Numbered from the stretch's first letter, positions 36,213-49,281 are shown. The stretch: 64,000 nucleotides of DNA from Orthonyx spaldingii (GCA_013397795.1 VZTJ01000764.1:124001-188000); one strand, 5' to 3'. Made by a program: numbers and translations. Notes: generated by a model not told the origin, from the sequence alone.

Positions 36213-39200
36213 AGCTGGGGATGTCCATTGTTGTTCCAGCTCCCTTCACAAAAGCCATTTCTTGATTACATGTGTGATCCAACTGATGGTGATGTTATGG
36301 CCAGGATCTGTCCATCCACATGAGAATGGGAATGTTTGGTCTCTCTAACCTCTTTGGACATCCCCTCCAGTTTTCTGGAATATCTTGGCATTCGCAGACT
36401 CAGAAATTTTCAGTGCGCTTTCAACAGTCTCCTGTACCCAGGGAGTATTTTGCTGGAGTAATCACTAGGCTTATGTTATGATTTTAAAACTGGTGTGAAT
36501 GAGGTGCCTGGGAAAGGTGAAAGACCAGTCACTATAAAATGGAATAAGGATAATGCAGGGGTAAGGGAGGGTCTCCCTTCACTATTCATTTTCCCATCCT
36601 CCCCTGACTGGAGAGAAATACAAAGTTGTGAACTGGACTAAAATTAAACCACATTGGTCTGTTCACTCCTTGGTCACAATGCTGATGCTAATATTTAGCA
36701 AAATTTTTGAAGCTTTTTTTTAGCAAGGGAAAATGGGGCCTTGAGTAAAAGCAAATGTTTGGTTGAAGACACAATTATTTCTACCTTCCCCAAAAAAACA
36801 AATTGCTAGAAAGAAACTATATGGACTTTGAAGCTTGAAGACTTAATGGAGCAAGGTGATTTGGAAAGACTCCTTTTCAATTGACAAAGTTGGCAAAACT
36901 AATTTTGTTTTTAGCTTATGGTTCTGGTGATGAGTCTTCCAAGTACTGGACTGAAGCTGTTGTACTCTGTTCTTCAAACCCAAATCACAGGCTAGACCTT
37001 CACATTCCTGGGGTCTGCCCTCTCCCTGAGTCTAGGTCAAAACAGCAAAAACCTCATCACTTCCTCAACAACCATTCAGCCTTTCCTTCAGGAGAGCATT
37101 CCTCAGGGAGAGCTTCTGGTGGATTCTGCCTCTCCCTGTCCATTCTGCTGACGTTTCTCTCTGCGTGGGCATGGTGCAGCCCATGGTCAGATGGGTCTTC
37201 CCTGCTCTTGCTACACCATGTTCCCCTCCACGCTGAGCCAAACCATCCTCTCTGCCATTGGAGTTGGTGGGTTTGGTGTGGGTTGAATTGAGAGCATGAC
37301 CTGGACTCAGGCCATGGGCTGAGACCTCCTCAGTGACCTGATTTGGTACCTCACCATGTCACCTTCACAGTTTCATCTGGATCCTGATTATGTTCCAGCC
37401 AGTGAGGTACACGTTGGCATAACTCTCTTCTCAGAGGGGATTGTTGTCATCATCCTGCTAAAATCCTGCTGGGCTGGCAAGGGAAGGAGTATAGTGCATG
37501 TGCCAAAAGTGTGTTTTTGTAGAAACCAGGCTGTGGAAAATGGCTCAGAAATTGTCTTTTCCAGATAGTCACCAGTGCTGTCTTTTATCTCGGTCAAGCC
37601 TTCCTTCTCTTTTTGTCTCATTCTCCCACTTGGTCCATCTTCTTCTTGCTTCAGACGTTGTTTGTGTGCAGATGAAGGGACCACCTTTAGCTTTGCAGGT
37701 CTGAAGCCAGAGAGACCAATGCTGATCAGCTGGAAGTTGCTCTGGTGCAGCCAAGACCAGGATTTGGCCATGTGTGATTTATATTGATTTGGCTTCGTTC
37801 ACCTCTTGGCCACTTTCTGAGCACATTTGTCACAGTGGATGTTAGAAATAATTCCTCTAAAATGTCACTAGTGTATATATACACATATATATGTAAATAT
37901 ACAGTAGACCCTGTAAAGCTGATATCATGATAATATTGCTCTCACATTCCTTCAGTGTAACCTGTGTTCCTTTGCTGGTTTTCCCTGTGATACCATAGTA
38001 ATACTGGATTTGGTCATTAGAGCCTTCCTGGCTTCAGGCTTGTCTGGAAAATGAGCACAGCCATGTCCCTGAGTACACAGATCTGTGTGCCTACAGTTTG
38101 GGATGGGTTTGTTTTGGTTTTTTTTTTCTTTGTTCAGCCCCTGGGGACATCTGGTAAAGAGCTCAATGTTTGGCTGTGGCTGATGAATGGATTGCTGGTA
38201 TGGAAGAGAGCAATTCCAATTAAGCTAATAAAATATACCAATTACCTGTCATTTGTTAGGAAACATCCCAGGGAAAGGTATTGACTTCCAAATATTTATG
38301 CCATGTTTTAAATGGATTCTCAGGGTAAAACTGAGAAATGAGAGGGGCAGAAAATTAACAGCTGCAGTGTATTTTCTGTTAAAGCATCATGTAAAATCCG
38401 TGAAGGGCCCTGGAAGGGGAGTGAGCAAGAAAGATTTCTCCTCCTCCTCCTCATGGCTGTGGTTGCTCTATGGCTCTCCTTCTTGCTCTTGGTGCCCACA
38501 AAGAGATACAGATTGAAGATGTGGAGGTGAAATGCAGCAGTTGTTGCACTGTTTCATCCCATCCTGATGAGGAAACGGAACCCAGATCTTGCACTGCACA
38601 AGCAAACACTGCACTGCAGCTGCAAGACCCTTGCTCTAGTGGTGGGTGCCTTCTCGCATCATTTCTTCTGTGGAAGGAGATCTGAGACTCTCAGCTTGGG
38701 AAGAAAGAGCTGCAGAGATAATTTAGCACCTAAACTGAAGAAAGGACTGGGGCCACAGCAGTGTCCCTCTGCGTGGTGTTACCTTGAGCCCAGAAACAGC
38801 AGATTCCTACCAGCACCAAATGGTTTGGTTTGCTCCCCTGAATTCAGGGAGGACACCTCACTTCCAGCCTCTGAGTGAGCTGCTTGAGGCAAGTGCCTAT
38901 GTTATTACTGGAATGTCTAAAGGTTTGAATTTCACCTGATGCCCATCCAAAGTGAAATGCCAATTGCATCATTTCCCAGACCACTGAAATCAAATCTCCA
39001 CAGGTTTCTGCTCACAAGTTCCTCAGTCTGGAAACGCCTTCGCTGAGAGGAGTGAGAGCTGGGACTGGGTCTGTGTAAAACATGCTGGGTAGAGTGGGGT
39101 GAACCTCACCTTATGTCATGGCTTGGAGCCTGTACCTGGAGCTTAGCAGGGGCTGTAATTCTGAAACTGCTGCTCCACAAGCACAGTCCTTACCAGTCTG

Positions 39201-39779
39201 GGCTTGTGGCACAAGAATCTGTGACGTTGATTCCTTTAGCAGAGGGCAGCAAGGGAAGAGCATGTAGGCACACGTATCTGCACACATGCATGCACGCTCG
39301 TGTTCTTTACAGCCTGAAAATGAATGAAAGGCAAACTCCAACCCACCTGAAGGGATTGCTGCCAGCGCACTCTGTGCTCTGCAAGTCCCACCGTAGCACT
39401 GCTGGTGACAGCCAACACCTTAAAGCAAATGTAGTGCTTCTAAAACCTGCTCTGCATTGCTCTGCTTCCCTTGCTCCCTGCTCCAAGACGCTCACGGCTG
39501 GCTCGGCATCAGGACGGCTGAGGGATGGCAGAAGAGGTGAAGGTCAGCAGCCCAGAGGAGTAAAACAGGAGGCTGGGGCGGGGTGGGGGAAGGAGTAAAC
39601 TTCTAAATTAAGGGACATTTGGAAACAATTTCCTTAGCACGTTGCAATGTGGCAGATGGGAGGGGGTTCCCTGTCTCCGTACTCCCCCCCCACCAAACAC
39701 CTGCTGAGCTCTTCAGAGGTCCCGAGGACTGGAAGTCGCTTTATCACAAAGTCAGACTGAAGGAGCTGCTGGTCTTGGG
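36213..39779. other. Non-coding stretch, no feature recognised
   Basis: About 3.6 kb of unique sequence with minor low-complexity parts: a T run near 38117-38127 and (CTC)n near 38437. No coding exon or repeat family is recognised. Confidence 0.5.
37871..37903. repeat. Imperfect (TA)n/(CA)n microsatellite
   Basis: An alternating pyrimidine-purine tract GTGTATATATACACATATAT followed by ATGTAAATATACA. It is short and interrupted. Confidence 0.85.
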
Positions 39780-40110
39780 GAGCTTACAATGAAGGTAGTG
39801 TCACCAATGCCAGTAAACTCGGCCAGATTCAGCAGAAAAGCTTCCTAGAGTCTTATCTTAAACAAAGCTGCAGTTTAGTGATCTGAAATCATTAATCAAG
39901 CTAATTGCAGCTCATATTTATTGGCCTGTAGCTGCTGTGTAGCCACGAACAGCTGAACACACTGAACTTATCAGTTGAGTAATTGTCTCTGATAAATGAA
40001 TTGCCTTCAAAAGAAAACAAGGGATGCCAGCAATCCATCATCAAAATGTCTGCGGGAAACCACTGGATATGTTGGTTTCATACAAGCACAATCCTACTTG
40101 GTGTTAAATA
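39780..40110. promoter_or_regulatory. Candidate conserved enhancer, dense developmental motifs
   Basis: A unique block with a compact motif array: TCTTATCTT (GATA-type) at about 39851, AACAAAG (SOX/TCF-type) at 39860, ATTAATCAAG at 39891-39900, CTAATTGCAG at 39901-39910, ATTTATTGG near 39917, ACAGCTGAAC near 39949, and TGATAAATGAATTG near 39992. No repeat or coding frame explains it and it reads like known vertebrate conserved non-coding elements. The evidence is motif clustering only. Confidence 0.35.
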
Positions 40111-40218
40111 AAGAGCAAGGGCACGTTTCTAAATCCTAAAGGCCCTAAATCCTGCACTTACACTCTGAGGTCATGGGGCATTTGGTGCTTATGATGGATT
40201 CCTTCACAGAAAGAGCAA

Positions 40219-40250
40219 ATATATATATTATTTATATATATGTGTGTATC
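40219..40250. repeat. Imperfect (AT)n/(TG)n microsatellite
   Basis: ATATATATATTATTTATATATATGTGTGTAT-type alternation, short and interrupted. Confidence 0.85.
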
Positions 40251-41604
40251 TGACAGTGCCCTTGCCATCTGCTTTCTTTCTTTAATGCTTTTTCCATCAC
40301 ATCTTCTGTCTCATAGACCCGAGGGACTAAAGGTTTGGCCATGAGGAGCAAACACATAGGACAAGAGTTCTGGATTTAAAGAGGTGATGGCACAGCTTTC
40401 CCAGCTATCTCTCCTTCTTCACAGTGGTTTCTTCTGGATCTCTAATTCAGCCTCAGAATTACCCCAGAAAGCAATGGGAATTTTGCAACTGTAAATGCTG
40501 GCTCTCACTATGATTGCAATTTTCTCGAGTAATAAACTATAATACTGCAGGCAAATGTTAGGGAAAAATAGAAATAGGACTTGGAGAAATGGAAGAAAAA
40601 GGTGATGTTGTTGCCTCCTAAACCAGGGGAGTCCAAACCTAAGCAAACCTCTATCCCTGTCCCATAAAACTGCAGCAGGGCTTGTAGCAACACTGTTCCT
40701 AGGAAATAGCACAGGGGCTGGGTGTTTTTTCTTCTCAAATGGCCACATGAATCACGTGTGTGAGAAAAGAAATAACTGGAAAAAGAAGGCACACATACCT
40801 GCTTGCAAAGAAAAGCCTGTTTGTGCTGCGAGCACACTGGAGGAAATTGTTGAAGAACAGTTCATCCATGTAAAAATACAACCGGCACGAGGCTGCCAAG
40901 GGTAGTTAGAGCTGAGTGGATTGGTCGTCTAAATGCAGGTCAGACAAATTATTGCTGTCTAGGGGCAGCTTTCAGTTACGCACAGCATTTTTGCTCCCAT
41001 AATTTATAAAACTTATGGACAGCAGGATACAGGAAAATGGCTCATTGGGGTCCCAGTTACTCCTTCCTCTTTCAAATTCTTTGGCCTCCTTGTGGAAATG
41101 CCCTTGCTATCGCTGTGTTTATCTTTAGACTTGGAGCAGTTCCTCTTGCTGGGCTGGGCTGGAGGAAGAGGAGTCCTTTTTTGCAAGAGAATTCACCTTT
41201 ATGTTCCCTTCCTTTCCTCTTTAGTAAGAGGGAGAACAAATGGTAACTTGTTCTGGTGGATTTTATGCCATTAGTTAGCAGGAATATATCATAAATTTGT
41301 CAGACTGTTTTGAAGTGATGTTTCAATGACCTGCTCTCACTTCCCAGGTAACACAGCACTCATTCCTGCAACAAGCCCATAACTCCTGCTATCACAATAG
41401 CTTCTTCAAATATGACCACGATGTAAGAACTTCAAAAGGCAGCAAGTGCCCCAAAATGTCCACACAGTCCATTTCAAACAAATGTTCCAAGTTTCAGGAT
41501 TAAGAATCCACATTTTTATTGCTGTCCTAATTGTAAGGCAGCTAGAATAAAAGGAAAAGCCGTGCTGCCACCCTTCTGCTTGCTTAATCTCTGTTTTATA
41601 GAGA
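40251..41604. other. Non-coding stretch, no feature recognised
   Basis: Unique sequence with no supported gene, repeat or strong motif cluster. Confidence 0.5.
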
Positions 41605-41822
41605 AAAAATGGTTTACAGCCATGGGTTAAGAGTCAGGACTCCTGGGTTCTTTTCCCAACTTAGCTACTGACTCATATTACGTTTGGCAAGTCATTTAAC
41701 ATCTTTGCTTGGCTTTTTCCTCTGTAAGAGAGGTGTAATAATACTTCAGTGGCTTAATTAAGTAAACCTTGTAAAGCACTTTGAGATCTTTGTATGAAAT
41801 TGTTCTAAATGGTGTTAGAATG
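41605..41822 (+). mobile_element. MIR-type SINE relic (sauropsid MIR), sense
   Basis: An ancient tRNA-derived SINE. The plus strand shows AGAGTCAGGACTCCTGGGTT, then TTCTTTTCCCAACTTAGCTA and CTGACTCATATTACGTTTGG. The diagnostic MIR core follows (GGCAAGTCATTTAACATCTT), with TTCCTCTGTAAGAGAGGTGT (normally 'TTCCTCATCTGTAAAATGGG'), AATAATACTT, and the 3' end TTGTAAAGCACTTTGAGATC as in turtle and crocodilian MIR copies. Both boundaries are approximate. Copies this long and legible are less common in birds than in turtles, crocodilians or mammals. Confidence 0.88.
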
Positions 41823-44800
41823 TTGAAATGGTCGAAACAACAAGATAACAAAGCACAGAATTTACCAGCTGGTGTGGCAAGAGACTTTGGTGAAGGTTCT
41901 GAGGATGCTTGGGAGGAAGAAGCCTGAAATGTTGACCTGTGCTGCCAAGGAATTCTTGTCTTGATGGGTAGTGAATGTCATGTTTTTGGAAGTGGGGGGA
42001 AGATGTTTTTTGAATAGAGGGCAGGTTAGAATTGTAGGGCTGAACCTCATGCCCTTCAATTCAGGTTCAAAGCAAGAAGAATTAGGTCAGTAGTGCAAGA
42101 CTAGGGCAAATCTGTGTGCCTTGGTTGTTCATTTTGCAAAGAAATCTTTTAAAAAGCTGCTGTCCTTTTCCATTTTTGCAACTCACTGAAGTGTATGGAG
42201 CAGTTTATGCATAACTAACAGGTCCCTGTTCCCACAGGGACTACAGATGTACTCTACAGGGAGTACAGGTGGTTCCAGTGCATCCTTCAAACAAAGGTGC
42301 TAGATGGAAGCAATAGTGCTGGGGCTCCTGGGCCATTCAGTGCCAGCCCATAAACCATTCCCACTGTGTTTCGTTAATCAGAGGACAGCAAAGTTAAAAA
42401 ATGAGCTGTGTAGCCTCAGCTCCTTGGCCAGGTCTGTGGGTGATGGATTGCAGATGTAGGAGCTCTTCCCAAGACACACCCTGTGCGCAGCATGAGGCCT
42501 TCCAAAGTTAACACCATTTCAAAGACATGTCCCATGCTGTGCTGCCCCCCAATATCCATATTGCAATGGACTTTAAAGAAAAGAAGAGGCCATGGGGTCT
42601 TCTAGCAGTGATTATGTGCTGATGAGAGGTCCCACCATCCCCAGGCAGGACCAGGCCCTACCAGGTGGGCATAGGGGAAAGCCAAGTGCGTGCCTCCTAT
42701 GCCTTAAGTTTTAATTTTGACAAGGAATCTGGCTTGCAGCAAGGACGGAATGAAACAGCCAGGAGGGAATAGCAGGGAGAGTGTAGGAACTGTAAGGCAT
42801 GTGGTTTCACAGACTGGCTGGGTGCACAGCCATGGGGTGTTGAAATGTTTAAAGGGATTCAAGATAAATAAATCTCGCTCAGGCCCCGTCTCAGCAATGC
42901 CTGTTAGCGTAACTCAGTGTTGGAGCAGAAAGTAACCCACTCTTCATAGAGAGTGTGACTCAAAACGGGTTAATCCATCACTCCCTCTCCCACCCTGCCC
43001 TCACCCTGCTCCGTCTGGGATAGCTTCTAATCAGTGCCTGGGCCCAGACATCGTCTCAGCAGCTGGCAATGACGCCACGGCACAGCAACCCCTCCACCCC
43101 CTGCCAAAAGCAAACCCCGTCCATGCTTTAGTGACTCCAGGAGCCAGCCCCAACCTCTGCACTCCATCTCTGCACCCAGAGGGGGCTGTGCTTGGCTGCC
43201 GCTCAGCCCTGGAACCTGCCCCTCTAGATTTTCCTGATGCCCACCAGCAGCGAGAGAGCTGCAGCCTGACCCAGTGTTCCATAGCCGGTGGGGTCTCCCC
43301 AGTGCAGCAATTGGACACACTTGGTGCTGGCAGCAAGCTGAGGGGTGAGGGGTGGCTTATTTTCCCACTCCAATCTCCTTTTGGCAGTGTCAGGTGTCCC
43401 GTAAGCACAGCCATGCATTTTATGTTAGTTTCAAGGCAAAACTGCCTCTTCAGGAATGATTTCTCCAGAACTTGCCCATTTTTCTGTAAAATTGACACGG
43501 CCCTTCCTGGCCCCCAAGGTGTCATTGCCTCCTGTGAGATGCCCAGCCTGGAGGAGGGTGGTATGTAAGCAGAGAGGGACTTTAATGGATAAAGATATGC
43601 AAGAAAGCAGGAGGACAGGAGTGTAACAAGGAGCCACTGGTTTTATAACTGGTTTTATAACAGTTTTCCATATTCCCTTGCTTGACTCTCTCCTTTGAAC
43701 AGTGGATGTGAAAGAAGATACAGGGTTCTTACATGTGATTTGTAAAAGCAGCAAGAAATGCAAAAGATGGGTCACTTGGGCTCTGTAAATGCGGGAGGTT
43801 GTTACGGGTAAAGTAATGGATGTAAAGCAAATGTTTCTGGAAGCAAAGGGGATGTATTCTCCCCCTTGTGCAGCCTGCTTTCAAGGGCTCATTGAGAGCA
43901 TCTCCCAGAAATATCTTTGGAGCACATCTGGTTCTCTCCAACACAGATATTGCGTAGGTCACAGCGGAGCCAACAAGACTTGGGTCTAATGAATTTTCCA
44001 CCTCTGACTGAGGAAAGCCCGTTTTGGCCCATTTCTTGAATGTTCCCACTGAGTCTTTCCTGTAATTTAGGAAGAAATTCAGAAGAAATTTCCAGTCCCC
44101 ACTTCAGGTTGCCACCAGTCTGTTTTCCAACGATCTGGTTCAGCCTTGAACCATCCACACCCTCTGGATATCCTGGTTCATGGTGGATCAGATGTGTATC
44201 ACTTGCCTCTTCATGGCAATGTTGTCTCTGCCTTAGGAGAAGGATGCATTTCTCCACCACCCACTGCTCTGGTCCATCACCCTGACGTGCTGCAAGGCTT
44301 TTTTCTGCATCGTGTGTGGGACTGACCTGTCCTCCCATGGAATTCAACCTCTGTGCTTTCGAATCATTTGTCACCTCCGGGTCCTTCCCTCCCCTCTCTC
44401 CGAATGCCACCACATGAGTCATTCCTCAGTTTTCTTGGCAGACAGACCCCTGAGGAGCAGCAATTCAGTCCACATTACTGCCAAGTGTGTTGTGTGATTG
44501 AAACTGTGCTGAGAGATTCCCTGCCAGGCAAAAAAGGACAAACAATCTTTCCCAGAGAATGCTCTGCTTCATTAGTGCCCTCCCTTCATGGACAGTTTGA
44601 TCGTGAAGCTGGACTTCTTCCAGCATGCATACAAGTTGGACATGGCCTTTAGTGGGCACAACTTAAGTCCCATTTCACCTCTGCCCTGCTGGGAAACAGT
44701 GTCCCAGGAGAATATCTTCTCCTCCCTCTGTAAAATACTTGGCAAAGCAACAGAATTTTCTCGGTTTGAGCTCACTGATGGACTTGGCTCCTGTGGGATT

Positions 44801-45769
44801 GCACTGGATTCTCATCCCAAAGCCCTATGTTTATCATATGGAGGTGTCAGTTTGTCAACTGCCAGTGACATGTGGATAATAACATTTTCATGATATGACA
44901 TTTTTAACTTCCCTTTTTTTTTTTCCTGGCAGGTTATGTTAACTAAAAGAGAAAGATGTAGCCTGTACACAGTCGGGTGTACAAGCATCTAAACATGTAT
45001 GTGGGTACCCCCTTATATTTATATTTTGTATATAAAGGAAAGAAATCTGCGCAACAGGCAAGAAAAGCAGATCTTAAGTGACAATTCCTAGCAAGGCAGG
45101 AGAGAGGAAGAGATGTCCCAGCCCAGTGCTGATCCATGTGCTGTAGGTGGGGAGAGGGGTTGGGGCAGACAAGTTTATGTCAGATGCTGGAGGGGTTTGC
45201 ACTGTGCAGGGAAGACAAATCCCTCTGGTTGACCTCCATGAGGTTGAATCAGGGGAGTAAGGAAGAATGTGGGACATGTTCCCTGCCATACACTCAGTGA
45301 CCTTACTGAGCCTAAACTGTTGTTTTCTGTGTTATGTGTCTTTAGACCTTAAGCCAAGGAGGGCTTGACTTGATCTCCAAGAGGGATTTATAATCATTCA
45401 CAAATAATATACTCAAGAGTTATTTTTTTTAATTTTAATTCAACCCAGGAAGTTTTTCATGGGGCCAGGGCTTGTAATGAAGCCCCTTAACCAGTGCCAC
45501 ACGGTAGGAGTCATCCTTCTTGCTTCAGTGGAGTTGGTGAATTCAGTCCAATACACAGAATTTAACCAAAGGCCTCTATCCTTACGTGCTGGGAGGAGTC
45601 CTGTTGCTTTTAAAGGGAAGTTCACAGACAATGAGAACCACTTGGTGTTTGATGTCCAGCCAAGGCATCTCCCAACAGGATCGTTGCCCATGTTAGCAAA
45701 TTAAATGTGCAAGACGTAGAAGGGTGAGTGCTCTGCTCTCCATCTGACCTCTCATGGGCATCATGTCAG
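41823..45769. other. Non-coding stretch, minor duplications only
   Basis: About 3.9 kb without a recognised gene or repeat family. A 12-bp tandem pair (ACTGGTTTTATA twice) lies at 43637-43660. A strong acceptor-like tract (CCC + T-run + CCTGGCAG) ends at 44932 without a supportable exon. Open frames at 43031-43568 and 43889-44422 overlap on both strands and have no domains. Confidence 0.45.
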
Positions 45770-46140
45770 TGCTAATTGCAAATAACTTTTGTTCTCCAAG
45801 CAGAGTTTACGTTTTGTTGGGTCCTACAGTAATATTATTTTAAGAAATATCTCAGCTTTCTTGCACTTTCTCTTGTTGTTCACACAGATCAGATTCAGGT
45901 TGGCTTTAGGAAGCTGAATTTTTTTTAAGATAAGGACGTTTATTTTGGCTTAATCTCTGTCCCCACTTATCACTTGGTCTGAGTGCAGAGTGTTGTTTCT
46001 GAAGTGAGACGAACATTTCAGGAACGACACGACCATTGTGTCTTCAGTCGCCTTGTCTGTTCACACTTGCGTGTTTTTGTTTCTTCACCACGGCAAAGTA
46101 ACCATTTCTCACATAAATTAACAGATGTAATGCACCCAGG
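45770..46140. promoter_or_regulatory. Candidate conserved non-coding element
   Basis: A unique block with GCTAATTGCAAATAAC (homeodomain/POU-like) at about 45771. It also has GTAATATTATTTTAAG near 45828 and a run of retained CpGs from 46009 to 46094 (GACGAAC, GAACGACACGACC, AGTCGCC, TTGCGTG, CACGGC) in otherwise CpG-poor DNA. No coding frame or repeat is seen. The call is compositional. Confidence 0.27.
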
Positions 46141-47689
46141 GGAGCTAAGAAAAGCCAGGGCTGTGTCCTCTAGCCCTAGATCAGCCAAAATTCTCTCTGG
46201 TGACAGTGGGAATTGGACAACATGAAAGGATCATGCATCTAGTGAGAAAAAAATTGCCAGAAAAAATTAAGTCAGTGAACCTCCACATCAAAGACATGTG
46301 AAGACTGGCAGCGAACAAATATGGTACCTGTCTTTAAGAAGACCATGAAGTCAGGTTTTGGCATCTTCTGTGTTATTAGCTTGTTTGTTCTGGGGAAGTG
46401 TCCAGACTTCACAGGCTGTTGAGGGAGTTTGTGCAACAACAGGCAGGAAAGTATCCAATGGCCAGCAGACAACATAGACACTTCAAAACCAAATCATGCC
46501 AAAAATAATGCACAATTGCCTTCCTGATTTGGTAGAGGCAATGAATCTAGTGCACCCATGAAATATTTGGGATTCGTCAGGGTATTTGATATTGCACTGT
46601 GCTAGAAACTAGATAAAAATACCCTTGCTCAGACTATGTATTTTCCAGAGCGAGAGCTGTTGCTGTAGGTGAGCTCCCCTGGGCACAGCAGGGTGCCAAG
46701 GAGGTCAGCAGTAGAGGTGACTTGTATTTCAGGTCTTCAAGACCAGACCAGTGCCTGGTCGTTTGGGGACTTGCTCCTGCTCTTGGTCCCAGAGAGTATC
46801 AGGGAGCTCCATGGGATGTGGGCCCCATCTGCAATGCCTGGGGCCAGAGAATGGAGCCTCACCAGGGATGTCAGATGAGGATCTGGTGGCATGAACTCCC
46901 ACATGGTGGAATGCTGGAAGGCTAAAGGTGATAAGCATCAAAAGGACAAAGAGAGGGATGGTCAAAAACTCCAGAGCAGCGAATGGAGCCGGGATGAAAT
47001 GGGATAGTCCTTTAGGAAGGGAGAGTGAGGCCATGGGACCCTGTAAAATGCACAGTGCTGAGGACCTGGCAGAAAACCTTAACTGTCAGCTTGTGATGCC
47101 AGAAGTGTAGGAGGACAGAGCCAAACTGGAGTGAAGAGGAGGAAAACTGTTGCAACAATGAATGAACAACAACCCACAGGTAGGTTCAGGGAAAAAAAAA
47201 CAGTTAAAAGGAAGGTTGAAAATTGCAGTAAATAACAAAATAATTACACAGTTAGATTGCTGATTTCAGAAGCCCACAGCCTTAAGAGATCCCATATGGA
47301 ATATTTGAGTCAATTTTAGCCTGTACAATCTAAGAAATATAGGCATAGAAATGATCAAAAGAAAAATGCTGCAAGGTTTAAAAGCTGATGCATAAGGGGG
47401 ACTGATATTTGGTACGCTTGCAGGAAGCAAAAGCACTTCATATTTTACTACCAATGTGTTCAAAAATGATGCAACGGTAGGGAGTGACTTAGTCATTCTT
47501 GGGAGATGACTGGATAACAGCAGTGGTCAGACACTAGCAAAGCTCATGCCTTGCTGGAAGATGGTTATGTGCTTTGTTTCTCATTTCTAACCACCAAGCA
47601 TCCAACTTCAGACCCAAATTCCTTCTTTTGCTGTTGGTGATGAGGATGTAAGTGTGAGCTCGGCCTCATTTTCCTGCTCTCCATGCAAT
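46141..47689. other. Non-coding stretch, no feature recognised
   Basis: Unique sequence with no supported gene or repeat. Confidence 0.5.
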
Positions 47690-48125
47690 GCACAGAGACC
47701 TCACGCACGGCCGGGCTGCAGCGCGGTGCAGTCCAAGCTCCCCATTGCTCACGTGCCAAATCACTGAGGGCACAGACCGAGCGAATTACTTCAAAATCTG
47801 GACAAGTTCCCATATCTCCTCCTGATGACAGACTTGTGCAAGGAGATACCCGGCATGTTAGGAAGTGTGGGCAGATTATAACTGGGCAGACCAGGCTGAA
47901 GTCATGTAAATCTTGTAAAAATCTCTGTCTCTGCTTCTCCTGCTTCAGCTAAGCTAAGAGCAAAACAGTACCTTGACCCTGGTTGACACCTGTGTGTAAC
48001 ATCATCAGACTGCTTTCATAACGATCCTGATTTACTCCAAATTTCAGAACACTATAAAAAGACATTTTGAGACTAAATATATTTGCAGAGCTCATTACAG
48101 ACAAATAATTAAATATTACTGGGAT
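47690..48125. promoter_or_regulatory. Small CpG cluster plus AT-rich candidate regulatory block
   Basis: From 47701 to 47783 there are about nine CpGs (ACGCACGGCCGG, GCGCGG, a CACGTG E-box at 47750-47755, ACCGAGCGAATT). An AT-rich segment follows, ending in ACAAATAATTAAATATTAC near 48100-48118. It is too short for a CpG-island promoter and has no donor site I can support. Confidence 0.25.
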
Positions 48126-49281
48126 GGCAAATGCTTGCAGCCACAGGTCTGTCAGGTCTCATTCTCTGCAGTGTCTGAAACATAGTGGCTATTTCCCTTT
48201 CTTGGAACAGGAGGTGATTTCATCCTTTCATACTGTTTCCTGTAGCAATATCATTATGTGCCAGCTTTTTGGTGGGGACTGCTGTGCACCTAATTCATCC
48301 AGCTCACACTAGTACTGCTGATGACAATCCCTAGCACGGATCTTCCCTGAAGCTGTGTTTGCTTAGCCAGTCTTTAGTGGAGTCTTTGTTCCTAATTTGT
48401 CTGTCTACTATGTGCCTAATTAGCTGCTTTTGAACTCATCATCCTGCACACCTACTTCTGCAAAATGATCCTGGTAGGTGGAGAAATGCTGCTGTTGAAA
48501 TCGAGTGAGCTGTGTTGGTGCAAGTGAGGTCAGAGTTGGGCGTGATGTGGCAGTGCTGGAAATTACTCCTCTTTCAGGAGCCATGTTTTAAAACCTACAT
48601 TATAAATTGTGCTGCTGAAAAAACAAGAGGATTTGTCAGTTAATTGCTTTGCATAAAGCCTAGGCTTGCACATTCAGACCATTTATTTCTCCATGAAGAG
48701 CTCTCTTTCCAAGATCATATACTCCTCTGCAGTTTTGTAGCTCCAATTTTCTGCAGCAGAGGGTGGGTTGGGAACATCCAGTTCCCCATAGTCATGATCC
48801 ATATAAGTAATTGGCAGTGGCTCTGAACATGTGTCTTCATGCATTTATGGATATTTATGATCTTCCTTACTAGAGAGATGAATATGTTTTGTCTCTGAGG
48901 ACCCTGCTGACTCTACTTTCTTTTTCACTTTCCTGCAGGTTTGCTCATCACCTACAGGTGGTTCACAGCTGCACAGCCAGCTAAATGGGTCTAAAGGTAT
49001 CTCAATGTCTCACTGAAAAGATATGCTCAAATATTATTTCTCCTGGAGGCAAGAACATCAGGCTTGGCAGACCAGGGCTGTGTTTGGCAGTTCCTGCATC
49101 CCTGTCATCCTCACGAACTCCCTTGGGCTTGTGGTTCCTTTCTGAAGGTGATGCTGTTACACCACAGCAGCCGAGTTGTCCTGACATCTCCAGATCTCAC
49201 TTCTTGAAGGCGTAAGAAAAAACCTTTCCTTGAGTGCTGGAGGGAAGCAGGGCTCCCGGAGAGGGAGTCCTCAGCCTTTAA
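48126..49281. other. Non-coding stretch with a splice-acceptor-like tract
   Basis: Unique sequence. TTTCTTTTTCACTTTCCTGCAG at 48917-48938 is a near-ideal acceptor context, and AAAG|GTATCT follows at about 48994. No coding potential or second exon supports a gene, so this remains a weak candidate for a non-coding exon of about 56 bp. Confidence 0.3.
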
